Shown piece after piece: positions 55,531 to 64,000 of a stretch of 64,000 nt of DNA. The position numbers were made by a program, and so were the translations under genes. The stretch's first letter is position 1, and every line of letters starts with the position of its first letter. The stretch comes from Podospora pseudoanserina (lineage: Eukaryota > Ascomycota > Sordariomycetes > Sordariales > Podosporaceae). The stretch lies in assembly GCF_035222485.1 (NCBI RefSeq), contig NC_085920.1, forward strand, positions 434,001 through 498,000, read 5' to 3'. Below the pieces are notes generated by a model. That model saw only the letters and a program-made list of their open reading frames with translations, did no database searches and was not told the origin of the DNA.

Positions 55531-56109
55531 TCATCGCCACGTGTCAGAAAACGCAGTAGTGGGCAAATTGATCAATTGAGTCATGAATGTAACGGTGTTT
55601 GAGACCGGCCGGGAGAGGGCGTTTTGGCAAGAAGAAGAGGTCCTGGAAGAAGAGCGACTGGAAGGAAGGCTCCGGCAAGTGGAAGAGGTCTCGGAAGGAG
55701 GCAAGTGGTCTGGAGTCTCGGTGGCGGCCGGCAGTGGACCTTGGCACTTGTCGGAAGTGGCTGACGGCTCCGCCCATTTGTTGGAAGTCGGTGCCGGCTG
55801 TGGGCACTGGTTGGAAGGTGGTGCCAGGCGTTGGCTATCTTTGGAAGTGGCCGACGGCTGGGTAGTGCAAGTGGAAGACGAAGAAGTAGTGGGAAAGGTG
55901 GAAATCTGGGCAGTTGTCTGGGACTGCTGCAAACGGTCGATTTCTGAGGACTTCTTCAGGAAGGCGGTTGCAAGCGGCTGAGCCGGGCGGAGGGCACCAG
56001 AGCCAACAGCCTGACTGGCGACTGCCTGGCTCACCACTGCCTGGCTGACTGGTGTGCTGGCAACGGCCCGGTCGGCTGGTAACCTTGTCGTTGTCAGAAG
56101 TGAGGGCAT
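55531..56109 (-). CDS. Possible Ser/Thr/Pro-rich low-complexity protein
   Basis: 192 codons from ATG at 56109. The sequence is dominated by Ser, Thr, Pro and Ala and contains short internal repeats (VSQAVVSQAVASQAVGS; APTSNKWAEPSATSDK). There is no signal peptide or domain. The opposite strand is also open for 130 codons, so the frame may only reflect repetitive composition. I include it because it is the only candidate in 700 bp. Confidence 0.25.
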   Translation of the reverse strand: MPSLLTTTRLPADRAVASTPVSQAVVSQAVASQAVGSGALRPAQPLATAFLKKSSEIDRLQQSQTTAQISTFPTTSSSSTCTTQPSATSKDSQRLAPPSNQCPQPAPTSNKWAEPSATSDKCQGPLPAATETPDHLPPSETSSTCRSLPSSRSSSRTSSSCQNALSRPVSNTVTFMTQLINLPTTAFSDTWR

Positions 56110-56765
56110 CACCAGGTGGGCAGTCGAGATAAGTGAGCGAGTTAAGCTGTAGTGATTGGAAGAGCTACGTTTGTTAGGGCGGCAGATTACAATCCAGTCG
56201 CCTTGCTCAGGTAACTACTTCTTCAAAGGAGCCCTCCTTCCGCCAGTTGCCTTCCTCACTCAACTAAGGTGGAAGACTACCCACAAGGTCAACCGTCTCA
56301 CTGAGCCGCCAAGTACGACGTCCTCACCACCAAGGTGAAGGACGATCCTACTGCCAAGAGTCTCGCCACGAGCCTCACTTCCGTGATGGATCCAGTCGTT
56401 CCAGTCCCACGGCTCTCAATCGTCCCCATCATCCACACTTCCATCGAGCCCTGTTCCGTCGATGACCGTGATGTCCTACAATCACAGGTCAACCTTTGAT
56501 ACCAGTCAGCCCGCGGTAAAAGGACAAGAAAAAAAGTGATCTTGCCTGATGCCTTATCCAATCCGCCGTATGCAGAGCCGCTACTTGGCCAGAGGATCTC
56601 GTGCTGGAGTCTACGCTGTTCGAAGCTTTGCAGAACCGCTTTGGAAAACGCCCTCAGTGCCCAAAACTGCATGCTCGGGACAGGAAAGGGCGTAAAAGCT
56701 GTGCCTCCATCCGTTTCGAGACACTGGTTGCGACATGCACAACTCTTCTGGCCTTGCTGACTGCC
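56110..56765. other. Spacer 3' of the F-box gene
   Basis: About 650 bp. Short direct repeats occur; no supported gene. Confidence 0.3.
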
Positions 56766-58136
56766 TTAGATTCGGAACAGAATCTCTTCCTCCTCGTCCT
56801 CCTCACCATCCTCTTCATCATTGTCCTCTCCATCCCTCTCATCATTGTCAGGTTGTTCACCCTTGCTTGCCCCGCTCGCCATGGCATTCTTGGTGCCCGT
56901 CTGTGCAGGTGAAAGAAGGTTGTTATTTCACTCATGGTGAACTTGAATGGTTAGATCGGCGCGGACGTTGGTGCGGAACATACGCTCTATGATTGAAACA
57001 GGAACTAGCTCCTCCATGGTGAAAGGGCTGATAATTTGCAATTCCGCTAGTTGTGAAAGCCGAGATATTATGATCGATACCAGTATGGCGGCAAGGGCAT
57101 CGATACAGCGCAGACCAGAAAGAGCTGTAATGCGTCTTGTGATAGAAACCTCAGTCGTCCACGCATCAACCAAGTCTGCTAGGTTGCATGGCATGGTCTC
57201 CGATGAACGAATGATCGCATTCATCGCCTCTCCGCGATTGATTGTGCGGAGGACATTTGACGGCAGACGGACTTGCCTAACGAGGATCGCGAGGCTGGGA
57301 CGAGCTGAGATCGTTTTCACAAATTGAAGGAAGCGATCCCCGCGGGTTTGTTTGTTGGGTTGGAATTGAACCGGCGTCGCGATTCTGTTCATGGTCGTTG
57401 ATGTCACTGCCAACATAGAAAGTGACCAGGAATCCTCATCACGGACAGATATAGGTGTCGGAAAGTAGGTATATAATATATAAATGCATTCTCAAATACT
57501 TGCCTAGTAGGTGGCATATCGCGACGAGGGTTTCGTTCGGAAGATCCATGAATTGCCGCGGATCATTGGGGGACGCCAGTTTATCATGACGATTTATGCA
57601 CGTCTCGTCTGGTCCGATAGGTCCAAGAGTGGCTGTTAATGCTGATTGAACTTTTTCGGTACAGTCGAAGGTCGAATGCGGGATGAAAGGGTGGCCGGCT
57701 TCTGCGAGTTTGGGTGAAAAAGAAGAAATGGGATCATTCGACGTCGTTACGACTTTGGAGCGGTGACGGGGTGGAAGCCGATATCCAAACTCCCCGCCAG
57801 CACAAATTTGCAGTCTCTGATCCGCTGTAGTAGTTTAAAACACCATGACTGGGCCAGATTTAATTCATGGCACGTCAGGCAAGGAGGCAGTCGTGTCCTC
57901 GAGGAAGTCGCGTCCGACCAGTACAGCAGCGCACCTTTCCCTGCTCCACACGCATCCTCTAATATAGAATTATTCAAAACTTCCTTCAACTTGTTTATAT
58001 TCGCACTAGCAATCATTTTCCCGATAGGCTGTTTCTTTATAAGGTCCAGTTCCATGATTCTAACCTTCACCAGAGCCCTTTCTTCGTTCATCAAGTCACC
58101 AATCGATCTCATTATGCTAATAGCTTCTTTGGTCAT
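56766..58136 (-). CDS. F-box-like protein with acidic tail (partial model)
   Basis: Probably a substrate adaptor of a Cullin-based ubiquitin ligase. Exons are inferred on the minus strand. A first part, 58136 to about 57750, reads MTKEAISIMRSIGDLMNEER and LPPCLTCHELNLAQSWC. A second, about 57780-57500, contains the F-box start FMDLPNETLVAICHLL. A third, 57416-56928, includes RFLQFVKTISARPSLAILVR and ISPFTMEELVPVSII. The last, ending at 56766, reads TGTKNAMASGASKG, then an Asp/Glu-rich run and EEEILFRI. The donor after CHLL may be GCAAGT (a GC-AG intron). One junction (near 57750) does not keep frame by eye, so the first part may belong to another gene. A shortened copy of the third and last parts lies just upstream at 58256-58480. 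Confidence 0.5.
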
Positions 58137-58255
58137 CAGCCAGAGGAGCCCTCGTCTGAAAACAATTGCATAACCAATGCTCAAATCTTTATCTTTATCC
58201 TGATGTAGGCACGCCCTTCTTCCTGACGCACCACGTTCAGGGCTTCCCAGCACTC

Positions 58256-58480
58256 TCAAATCTGGAAGAGAACTTCGTCCTCCTCACACTCCGCTCCGTC
58301 GTGAGGTTGTCCAGCTTTGTTCGCCCTGTTCGCCATGTCTTTCTCACCGCGTGGCCAAGAGCCCTGGAGTTTTGTTAGCATCAACACGAATATTGACGTG
58401 AAACGGCGTGGGAATTTGGAATATGTCATAAAAAGTGGATGAACTAACACTCTCCTCAAGGTTGAACGGGCCACTGATCG
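58256..58480 (-). pseudogene. Tandem partial copy of the F-box gene 3' end
   Basis: The minus strand reads ISGPFNLEESVSSSTFYDIF, then NIRVDA, and later ANKAGQPHDGAECEEDEVLF before QI and stop. This parallels ISPFTMEELVPVSIIERMF, NVRADL and the acidic tail ending EEEILFRI of the gene at 56766-58136. The copy has no F-box and begins abruptly near 58480. It overlaps the upstream edge of the full gene's longest frame. Confidence 0.55.
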
Positions 58481-58854
58481 GGATAATGAAAAGGGTAAGT
58501 ACATTTTATATACTACAAGTAAACGAACACACTGAGAGCCAGAGATTCATTTTCATGAACCTTGGCACACGATGGGCGACGACAGTTTGTGAATGCCTGA
58601 AGGAACTTGGCAAACCGGATATCTTACAGTACAATACTGCAGTGACAACGATACAGTATAAGGACAATGCTGGCAGCTGCCTGAGCCCACCACCACGTTG
58701 GGCTCCCAGCCTCTTGACCCAGGTAGGTGGAATCATCCGTGGGAGCACGGGGGAAACCAGCTCCAATTGTGATCATGCTTGCTGAGCCAGGTCGTGGAGC
58801 GGCCGCACTTAGCCGAGCCCGATCCCGGACTCAGCCCTGCCTGCCTTGGCTCAA
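58481..58854. other. Spacer between F-box tail copy and hairpin cluster
   Basis: About 370 bp, no gene. The open frames on both strands have no family resemblance. Confidence 0.35.
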
Positions 58855-59600
58855 GGTGGGTTGTTTGCAATATGATCTGCTGTCTTGGCTTAAGCCAGAA
58901 ATGGCTCCCCAGATTTATTCTGCTAAGAAACTTGGGGCGCAGGAATAGAATCCTCCGAGGAGCCGTTTCCGGCTCCAGCAAAGGCAGGATTCAACGCAAA
59001 GCCGTTTCCGGCTCGACCAAGAGCAGGGATACTGGATATGATCCTTGCAATACTGTACCTGCCCTTGCCAGATGGCTGGGCTCTCAAAGCAGCTCTGAGA
59101 GCACGATCTTGAACTACAGGTGGACGTCGTCTACCTCCAAAACTGGCTCCTAGCCAACTGCACACATGAGCCAGTTTTGGCGCCTGGACTCCTTGCAAGG
59201 AATTCCATGCCAAACCGGGTGCTTGGCTTTGCAAGGCTACCTAGCAATACTGTAAGAATCCGGAAGCGTGGTTTCATCCACAATCGCCTACAGACTTGTT
59301 GTGTATTACCATTAGAAGCCATTTATGGCTTCAATAGAGGTAGCGATTCCCTATATTACCTAGGTCAAAACGTAGAAGTTGTTTCTGGCTCCAGCAAAGG
59401 CAGACTATCGCTGCCTACTGAAAAAGCCGTTTCTGGCTTTACCAGAGACTAAAATTTCATATCATAATCCTAGCGCTACCTTAGGCTAAATAATTTGCAT
59501 ACAGAAGCTGTTTCTGGCTCTGTAAAGGCAGAAGATCCTTATTATAATACCTGCCAAACTGAATAGCTGCGCTCCAGGAATGGCTCTTGGAGCCAAACAG
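58855..59600. repeat. Cluster of hairpin repeats with covarying stems
   Basis: Repeated short inverted repeats, most with a GTTTCC/GTTTCT-like 6-base loop: GGAGCC-GTTTCC-GGCTCC at 58959-58976, GCC-GTTTCC-GGC at 59001-59012, GAAGCC-ATTTAT-GGCTTC at 59315-59332 and AAAGCC-GTTTCT-GGCTTT at 59423-59440. A larger 13 bp inverted repeat (CCAAAACTGGCTC and GAGCCAGTTTTGG) lies at 59137-59149 and 59168-59180, and GGCTC-TTG-GAGCC at about 59581-59593. The sequence CAGCAAAGGCAG recurs after some hairpins. No coding capacity is evident. Confidence 0.65.
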
Positions 59601-59969
59601 ATCCACCAGAAAGGTAGCATTCGATATATCAATCTAAGTTTTCGGTGATCCCGGATGCAGGAACGATATTTAGAGCGAGATGACTTGCCTGATTTGGACT
59701 AACTCAGAAACTGTTCCTGGCGTAGATACTACGCTGCATAAGCTATTTCTGACTCTAACACAGATATTGGTTCCCTATCATAACTTTTACACCTACCCTA
59801 AGCGGAATGGTTATTAATGCAGCCATGGTTATTTTCTAGCAACTTCCACCAAAAGCCCCCCTGCAGCGCTAACAACAATTACCGTGGAATAGGTATACAC
59901 TCCAGAAACAGCTCTGCCATAGTCTACCTCCAATATAGCCTGGTCTCAGGTGGATTCAACCATTACTCA
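59601..59969. other. Spacer between hairpin cluster and minisatellite 2
   Basis: About 370 bp with weak traces of the hairpin-associated repeat (for example AACTGTTCCTGGC near 59708 and AGCTATTTCTGACTCT near 59740). No gene. Confidence 0.35.
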
Positions 59970-60192
59970 CGTGCTCAGGGCTTTGCTCACCCTGCTCAGG
60001 GCTTTGCTCACCGTGCTCAGGGTTTGCTCACCGTGCTCAGAGTTTGCTCACCCTGCTCAGGGCTTTGCTCACCCTGCCCAGGGCTTTGCTCACCCTGCTC
60101 AGGCCTTGCTCATTCTGCTCAGGGCTTTGCTCATCCCTGCCCAGGGCTTTGCTCATCCCTGCTCAGGGCTTCTCCACTTCTGCTCAGGTTAA
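59970..60192 (+). repeat. Minisatellite 2 (21 bp unit, about 10 copies)
   Basis: Tandem units of CACCCTGCTCAGGGCTTTGCT with small changes (CACCGTGCTCAGGG, CATCCCTGCCCAGGG). Within each unit CAGGG and CCCTG can pair around a 9-base loop. The array is related to minisatellite 1 at 48783-48977. Confidence 0.8.
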
Positions 60193-60884
60193 AGCGGCGA
60201 GTGCTCAGGTCCAAGAACGGAAGTGGAAATCGTCCATGTCCAGATTCCGATATTGCAATGGATGTTGGATCAAGTGAGGAGGGTACAGCATTGGCATCCG
60301 CTATGATGCTGTATCAATAGTGCTGACGCCGCCTCTTGTCTTTGCGGCACCAAAGCCAGGGGTTAAACCTGAAGAACGCTCCCGCTGACGCATAGGCAAG
60401 GTTATCTCGGCGTAGAAGCATTATACTGATTTGATTGGATTGCTACGATTGGATTTTGTTGGCGTTGGAGGTTGATGAAGTTCCTCGGACATGCACCCAC
60501 CGGCCTGCTCCCTGAGACCCAGCACTGATCAAACAACTGACCAAAATACTGGTGTCTTTGCTTTCAACATGCGTATATTTTCGCCTTAGCAGATTTCTTC
60601 ACCTTTAACAACATTGGCCTTCTTGATAGGTAGGTATCACCGACTGATGCTGTTCTGATGACCCTTGCACGTAGAGGTTAGCACAGGACACTCTTATACC
60701 AGATATCTCTTGAGTCAGGTTCTATCAAGTCTGATCGATCAAGATGACTTGAATGAGTGCCACGCAGTAGAGATTTATCATTCCATATTTATTCCTTATT
60801 CACACCGTTCAGATGACGAACGAAGACCTTTCAAGGGCTGCTCATTCCATTTCAATCTCTCCCATGCTCTACGCCTCAGCGCTC
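60193..60884. other. Spacer between minisatellite 2 and secreted-protein copy C
   Basis: About 690 bp; 3' region of copy C (minus strand). No gene or RNA is supported. Confidence 0.4.
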
Positions 60885-61389
60885 TCAATAACAGCGCCAA
60901 GAGTTGATGCGGTCATTGAAGAAGCCGTCGCCATCAGCGAGATTGGCATCTTCTTGGTTGGTATAAGACCGACCTTCGCAGTTGCCATGTCTGTGGGGCT
61001 CGTGAAATATTAGCTGGACTGAGATTAAAAGAAAGACTAGAGGAATTGGTACTTACTCGTACCAAGTGCAAGACCAAGCGGTCTGGTTGCGAATCGAGCT
61101 GATCACGTTATTCCAGTCGGATGGAACATTGACTAGATGATTGTTAATACTTGCTGCTAATTGGGTTGTCCAAATGTGGGACAGCGGCGGGTTCCTCACA
61201 GCATTGGCCAGCTTCAGACCAAAAGGGTTGGCAAGGAGCGCCCCAGTACGTGTGGTGGCAGGTGTAAACAGCTCTTCCGGTCTGACGAGGGGCAAGCTTA
61301 CCCTCTTCAGCATCCGCGGCGGGAGCGGGGGCGGCAGTGGTCAGAACGGTCATTGTCAGCAGGGCGGTGAAACAATTGGGCTTTACCAT
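60885..61389 (-). CDS. Small secreted cysteine-rich beta/gamma-crystallin-like protein, copy C
   Basis: Three exons: 61389-61200, 61132-61057 and 60990-60885, all with GT-AG introns, giving 123 aa. Signal peptide MVKPNCFTALLTMTVLTTAA, linker ending KLAPRQ, then VYTCHHTYWGAPC and AGQC. Exon 2 encodes NVPSDWNNVISSIRN and CTWYE. Exon 3 encodes HGNCEGRSYTNQEDANLAD, then FFNDRINSWRCY. Six Cys lie after the signal peptide (CHH, PC, QC, SC, NC, RC), enough for three disulfides. Motifs NNVISS and NDRINS are the two crystallin-type sites, the second with Asn in place of Ser/Thr. A TATAAAG box lies at 61493-61499 on the minus strand, about 105 bp before the ATG. Function is unknown; the fold assignment is inference. 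Confidence 0.85.
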
Positions 61390-63309
61390 TTTGATGAGGT
61401 GTTGGGGGGCGATGGGTATCAGGGACTGTTGGATTGATGGTAGTTCTGGTGAATTGAAAAGTTCGTCTGCTCTGGGTGCCCGGTCGAGCTTTCTTTATAG
61501 TTTCCCTTCGACTGATCAATAAAGTACCTCATCCTGTCCGCAGACTGGATGTCCAGGATGATACTACTCAGTCCTTGACAGAGCCAGTGACTCCGGCACA
61601 TCCGTTATTTCCAAGCCTTTACGCTGTGAAGTATGTTAGATCACATGACTGTTGGCTCAAGAACTGGTTGGTTGAGGTTCATGTCAGGTCAACGCTTATA
61701 CGTTGTCGATGGTAGCTGGTAGTTAGGTTCATGCTCGATACCTTACCCTACAGGCAACTGCATTGCCAATAACACACCATAATTCTGGTTAGGCAAGTAC
61801 TATTGTTTGCTGAATCTACCACTCCATGCCTGACCAATTAAGGATAGGTAGGTATCTTCATTTTACATTCTGGTCTAGGCTGGATCTTTTGCAGGAATCT
61901 AGTTCCACTCATTTTGTATCTGTTTCAAGAAAGTCTCTTTGCCCTGGTAGGCCGGAAAACATAGCTATGCTTCCAAGAACTCTTTGCTTCGAAAGATGAT
62001 TTAAAAAGCCACAGATATATCGCCCGGAAGTCTTCTCAATTTCCAAGAAACGTGTTATGGACTCCCAGCCTCCTTCAAGATACGTAGTCCATGCTGCATT
62101 CAACCAAATCTGCTCATGATAGCTCCGCGCGATTCCTATCTTGTCTTCACTTCCCGCTTTTACTTCCATATCAAGGCCCAACCTTCATGATTACGCACAC
62201 GTGAGCTCTTTGCAGGCCAGGTACCAACTAAGCTTAACCAAACTGTATCTTGAACCCCTGTTGCGAGCTCCTATTGGTCTGCCTGTAGTGGGAAACATGT
62301 AAGTGCCAGAGGATGGTCACCAACCACATAAATATTGGCACCATCGTCTCTCAACAGAGGCCTGCGTAGAGTGACCTTGTTCCCGAAAGAATTCGGAATG
62401 CAACCCGTCAGATCCCAAGCTGCAAGCGTTGGTACCGTGTTTTTGCCGCTCAGCTACTGAACGTCAACAGATGAGAGTACCAAGATGGCTAGGTGATAGG
62501 TTATCCTAACCAAAGAGTTAGATCCTAATTTCCAATACCAGAGCCAACACTCTAAACTGGATAGAATTGACTATAACATGCGAATCATGTAGTATCGAAA
62601 GAACGGTCAAAAAGGTCGCATGACCAAGACTGTTGGCCTACCTGAACCAACGTCTAGTCTAACGAGACATTATTTCCGTGTTTCGGGTGTTTCGATTCTG
62701 AAATAACCAACAGATATAAGATGGGTTGTGCGCAGGCTTGTCTGAGGATCTGCTGTCCCACCCTCTCTAACAAGTTCTCAGACTGAACATGCCTAAGTTA
62801 GGAGTGCTCTCCTACACACTGGGCACGCTGTTACCGTCGAACCGGCAGCCCATGACGCTCACCTCCCTCGATGATTGCTCTCATGCACATGCTAAACGTC
62901 GACAAGTTGAGATCATCACCGACCTTGTCAGACTGGCGTATAGCTCGGTGAAGCTTCAGACAGAAGCAGTCATATGGTAAGTAAACAGTCCCAAGTCTTC
63001 AGCCCCTATCCTTGTCGCCCTGCTTGGAAGCTCCACTGGTCGGTGGGTAGCGTACCGATCCGCCTCCAGGTACCGGCAGGTTGGGACACTGCGGGGTAAT
63101 TAGCGGCATCAGCGGGGCCGGGAATGACGGCATCATCAACGGTCCGGCCATCGGAGCTTCGTTTGTTTTCGAGATACAAGTGGATTGGTAATCCGGGAAA
63201 CGGAATCCTGGATAACCCTTGATCGTGCTGAATGATAAAAACAATTTCGGCAGCTTTTGTGTAGGCTTTGTACTTGTTCGCCAACATCAGTCCAATACCA
63301 AGTCTCACC
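61390..63309. other. Intergenic, copy C promoter to dehydrogenase promoter
   Basis: About 1.9 kb. The left part holds the TATA box of copy C. A minus-strand frame at 61909-62181 (AWTTYLEGGWESITRFLEIE) has no ATG at its edge and may be a gene fragment. I cannot assign it. The open frame antisense to the start of the dehydrogenase (62999-63329) is not convincing. No repeats or RNA genes are seen. Confidence 0.35.
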
Positions 63310-64000
63310 ATGGCATCAGGTCCCATCAAGATCGCAGTCCTCGACGACTACCAGGGTATCTCTGAACCCAAGTACCAGCGACTTGACCCCTCAAAGTATG
63401 AGGTGTCTTTCTTCAAAGACACTCTGCCCCCGTTCAATCATTCCGATACCACCCAAGATGTCAAGGACAAACTTGTCGCCAGACTCGAGCCTTTCACGGT
63501 GATCTGTATGGAAGACGATGCTTTCATGTGTTGAGATAATCAGATGGCTAACAATAGCTAGCCACCATGAGGGAGCGTACTCCTTTCCCAAAGGATTTGA
63601 TAGCCCGCCTCCCCAACCTGAAGCTCCTCTTGACTACCGGAAACCGCAACTTGGGGCTGGACCTGGAAGCCTTCAAAGAGCGGGGCATCCCTGTTGCTGG
63701 TGCTGTCGATAGAGCTCATGCAGGGTCGGTAGGTTCTATCAGCACAACGGAGCACTGTGTCGCCATGATCCTTGCTGCGGCTCGCAACATTGCGCAAGAC
63801 GATTTCTCGGTCAAAGCTGGTGGCTGGCAAACAGTTCCTGCCGTCTGTCTTCGCGGCAAGATCTTTGGCACCGTCGGTCTCGGGCGGTTGGGCATTGCCG
63901 TTGCAAAGATCATGTACCTGGCCTTCGGGATGCGCATCATCGCCTGGAGCTCCAACCTGACACAAGATGCTGCCGATGAGAAGGCTCGGGCTGCCGGATT
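63310..64000 (+). CDS. D-isomer-specific 2-hydroxyacid dehydrogenase (partial, runs off the window)
   Basis: NAD(P)-dependent oxidoreductase that interconverts 2-oxo acids and D-2-hydroxy acids; the exact substrate is not evident. Exon 1 is 63310-63505, a 56 bp intron follows, and exon 2 runs from 63562 to the window end. The spliced N-terminus reads MASGPIKIAVLDDYQGIS, then LEPFTVISTMRERTPFP. Downstream are LKLLLTTGNRNLGLDLEAF, the family motif TEHCVAMILAAARNI and the dinucleotide-binding GTVGLGRLGIAVAKI (G-x-G-x-x-G). The catalytic Arg/Glu/His region lies beyond the window. The start is the ATG at 63310 in CTCACCATGGC. Confidence 0.94.

Noticed and set aside
59817-60320. Repetitive open frames across minisatellite 2 on the + strand
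   Set aside because: Explained by the 21 bp unit being a multiple of three; no sign of a real protein.
62999-63329. Minus-strand frame of 107 codons upstream of the dehydrogenase
   Set aside because: Overlaps the start of a well-supported gene and shows no family.
1-64000. CRISPR arrays, rRNA genes, LTR retroelements or bacterial operons
   Set aside because: I looked for regularly spaced identical repeats, rRNA signatures, and reverse transcriptase or gag motifs and saw none. The window is eukaryotic nuclear DNA.

Overview
The window is from a filamentous ascomycete, most likely a Sordariomycete close to the Sordariales. The evidence is short 48-77 bp GT-AG spliceosomal introns, intron-bearing tRNAs, a Zn2Cys6 regulator with a long glutamine tract, WSC and HET domain genes, a Fot1/pogo transposon whose disabling stops look like C-to-T damage (as RIP leaves), and a DUF3435 tyrosine recombinase. 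There are no bacterial-style operons. Genes lie on both strands with 0.3-3 kb spacers.

Region 1 (1-38.5 kb) is ordinary host chromosome. In order it holds a ZIP zinc transporter with a repeated metal-binding ectodomain; a Zn2Cys6 transcription factor; a NUDT15-like Nudix hydrolase; a DHA2 drug transporter; tRNA-Arg(UCU); a cyclic-nucleotide-binding/F-box/LRR protein; a 3 kb gene-poor gap; a mitochondrial Bax-inhibitor-type protein; MsrA; a fungal polytopic membrane protein; a small hypothetical gene; a HET-domain gene; two head-to-head protein kinases that share an N-terminal module; a second Nudix protein of the thiamine-pyrophosphokinase-related type; and a secreted four-WSC-domain protein.

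Region 2 (38.7-44.1 kb) is a local multigene family with no function I recognise. Each member is a coiled coil followed by a conserved C-terminal domain of about 130 residues. One copy looks intact (43.3-44.05 kb), one is probably functional but its start is unresolved (40-41 kb), one is inverted and decayed (38.7-39.4 kb), and one is only a short relic (42.1-42.3 kb). A tRNA-Leu(UAA) sits among them.

Region 3 (44.9-61.5 kb) is accessory and repeat-rich. Three copies of a small secreted cysteine-rich gene are scattered through it. The encoded protein has two calcium-type beta/gamma-crystallin motifs, one per exon; two copies look intact and one is decayed. Between them lie a decayed Fot1/pogo element with nearly perfect 47 bp terminal repeats, a decayed DUF3435 recombinase of the Starship-captain type reading inward, a variant HET gene, a tandemly duplicated F-box gene, two related minisatellites at 48.8 and 60.0 kb, and a cluster of hairpin repeats with covarying stems. 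Minisatellite and hairpin sequences occur at both edges of the 48.8-60.2 kb interval. I therefore suggest this interval may be an old mobile segment carrying allorecognition-like cargo; this is inference.

Region 4 (61.5-64 kb) returns to host sequence and ends inside a D-isomer-specific 2-hydroxyacid dehydrogenase gene.
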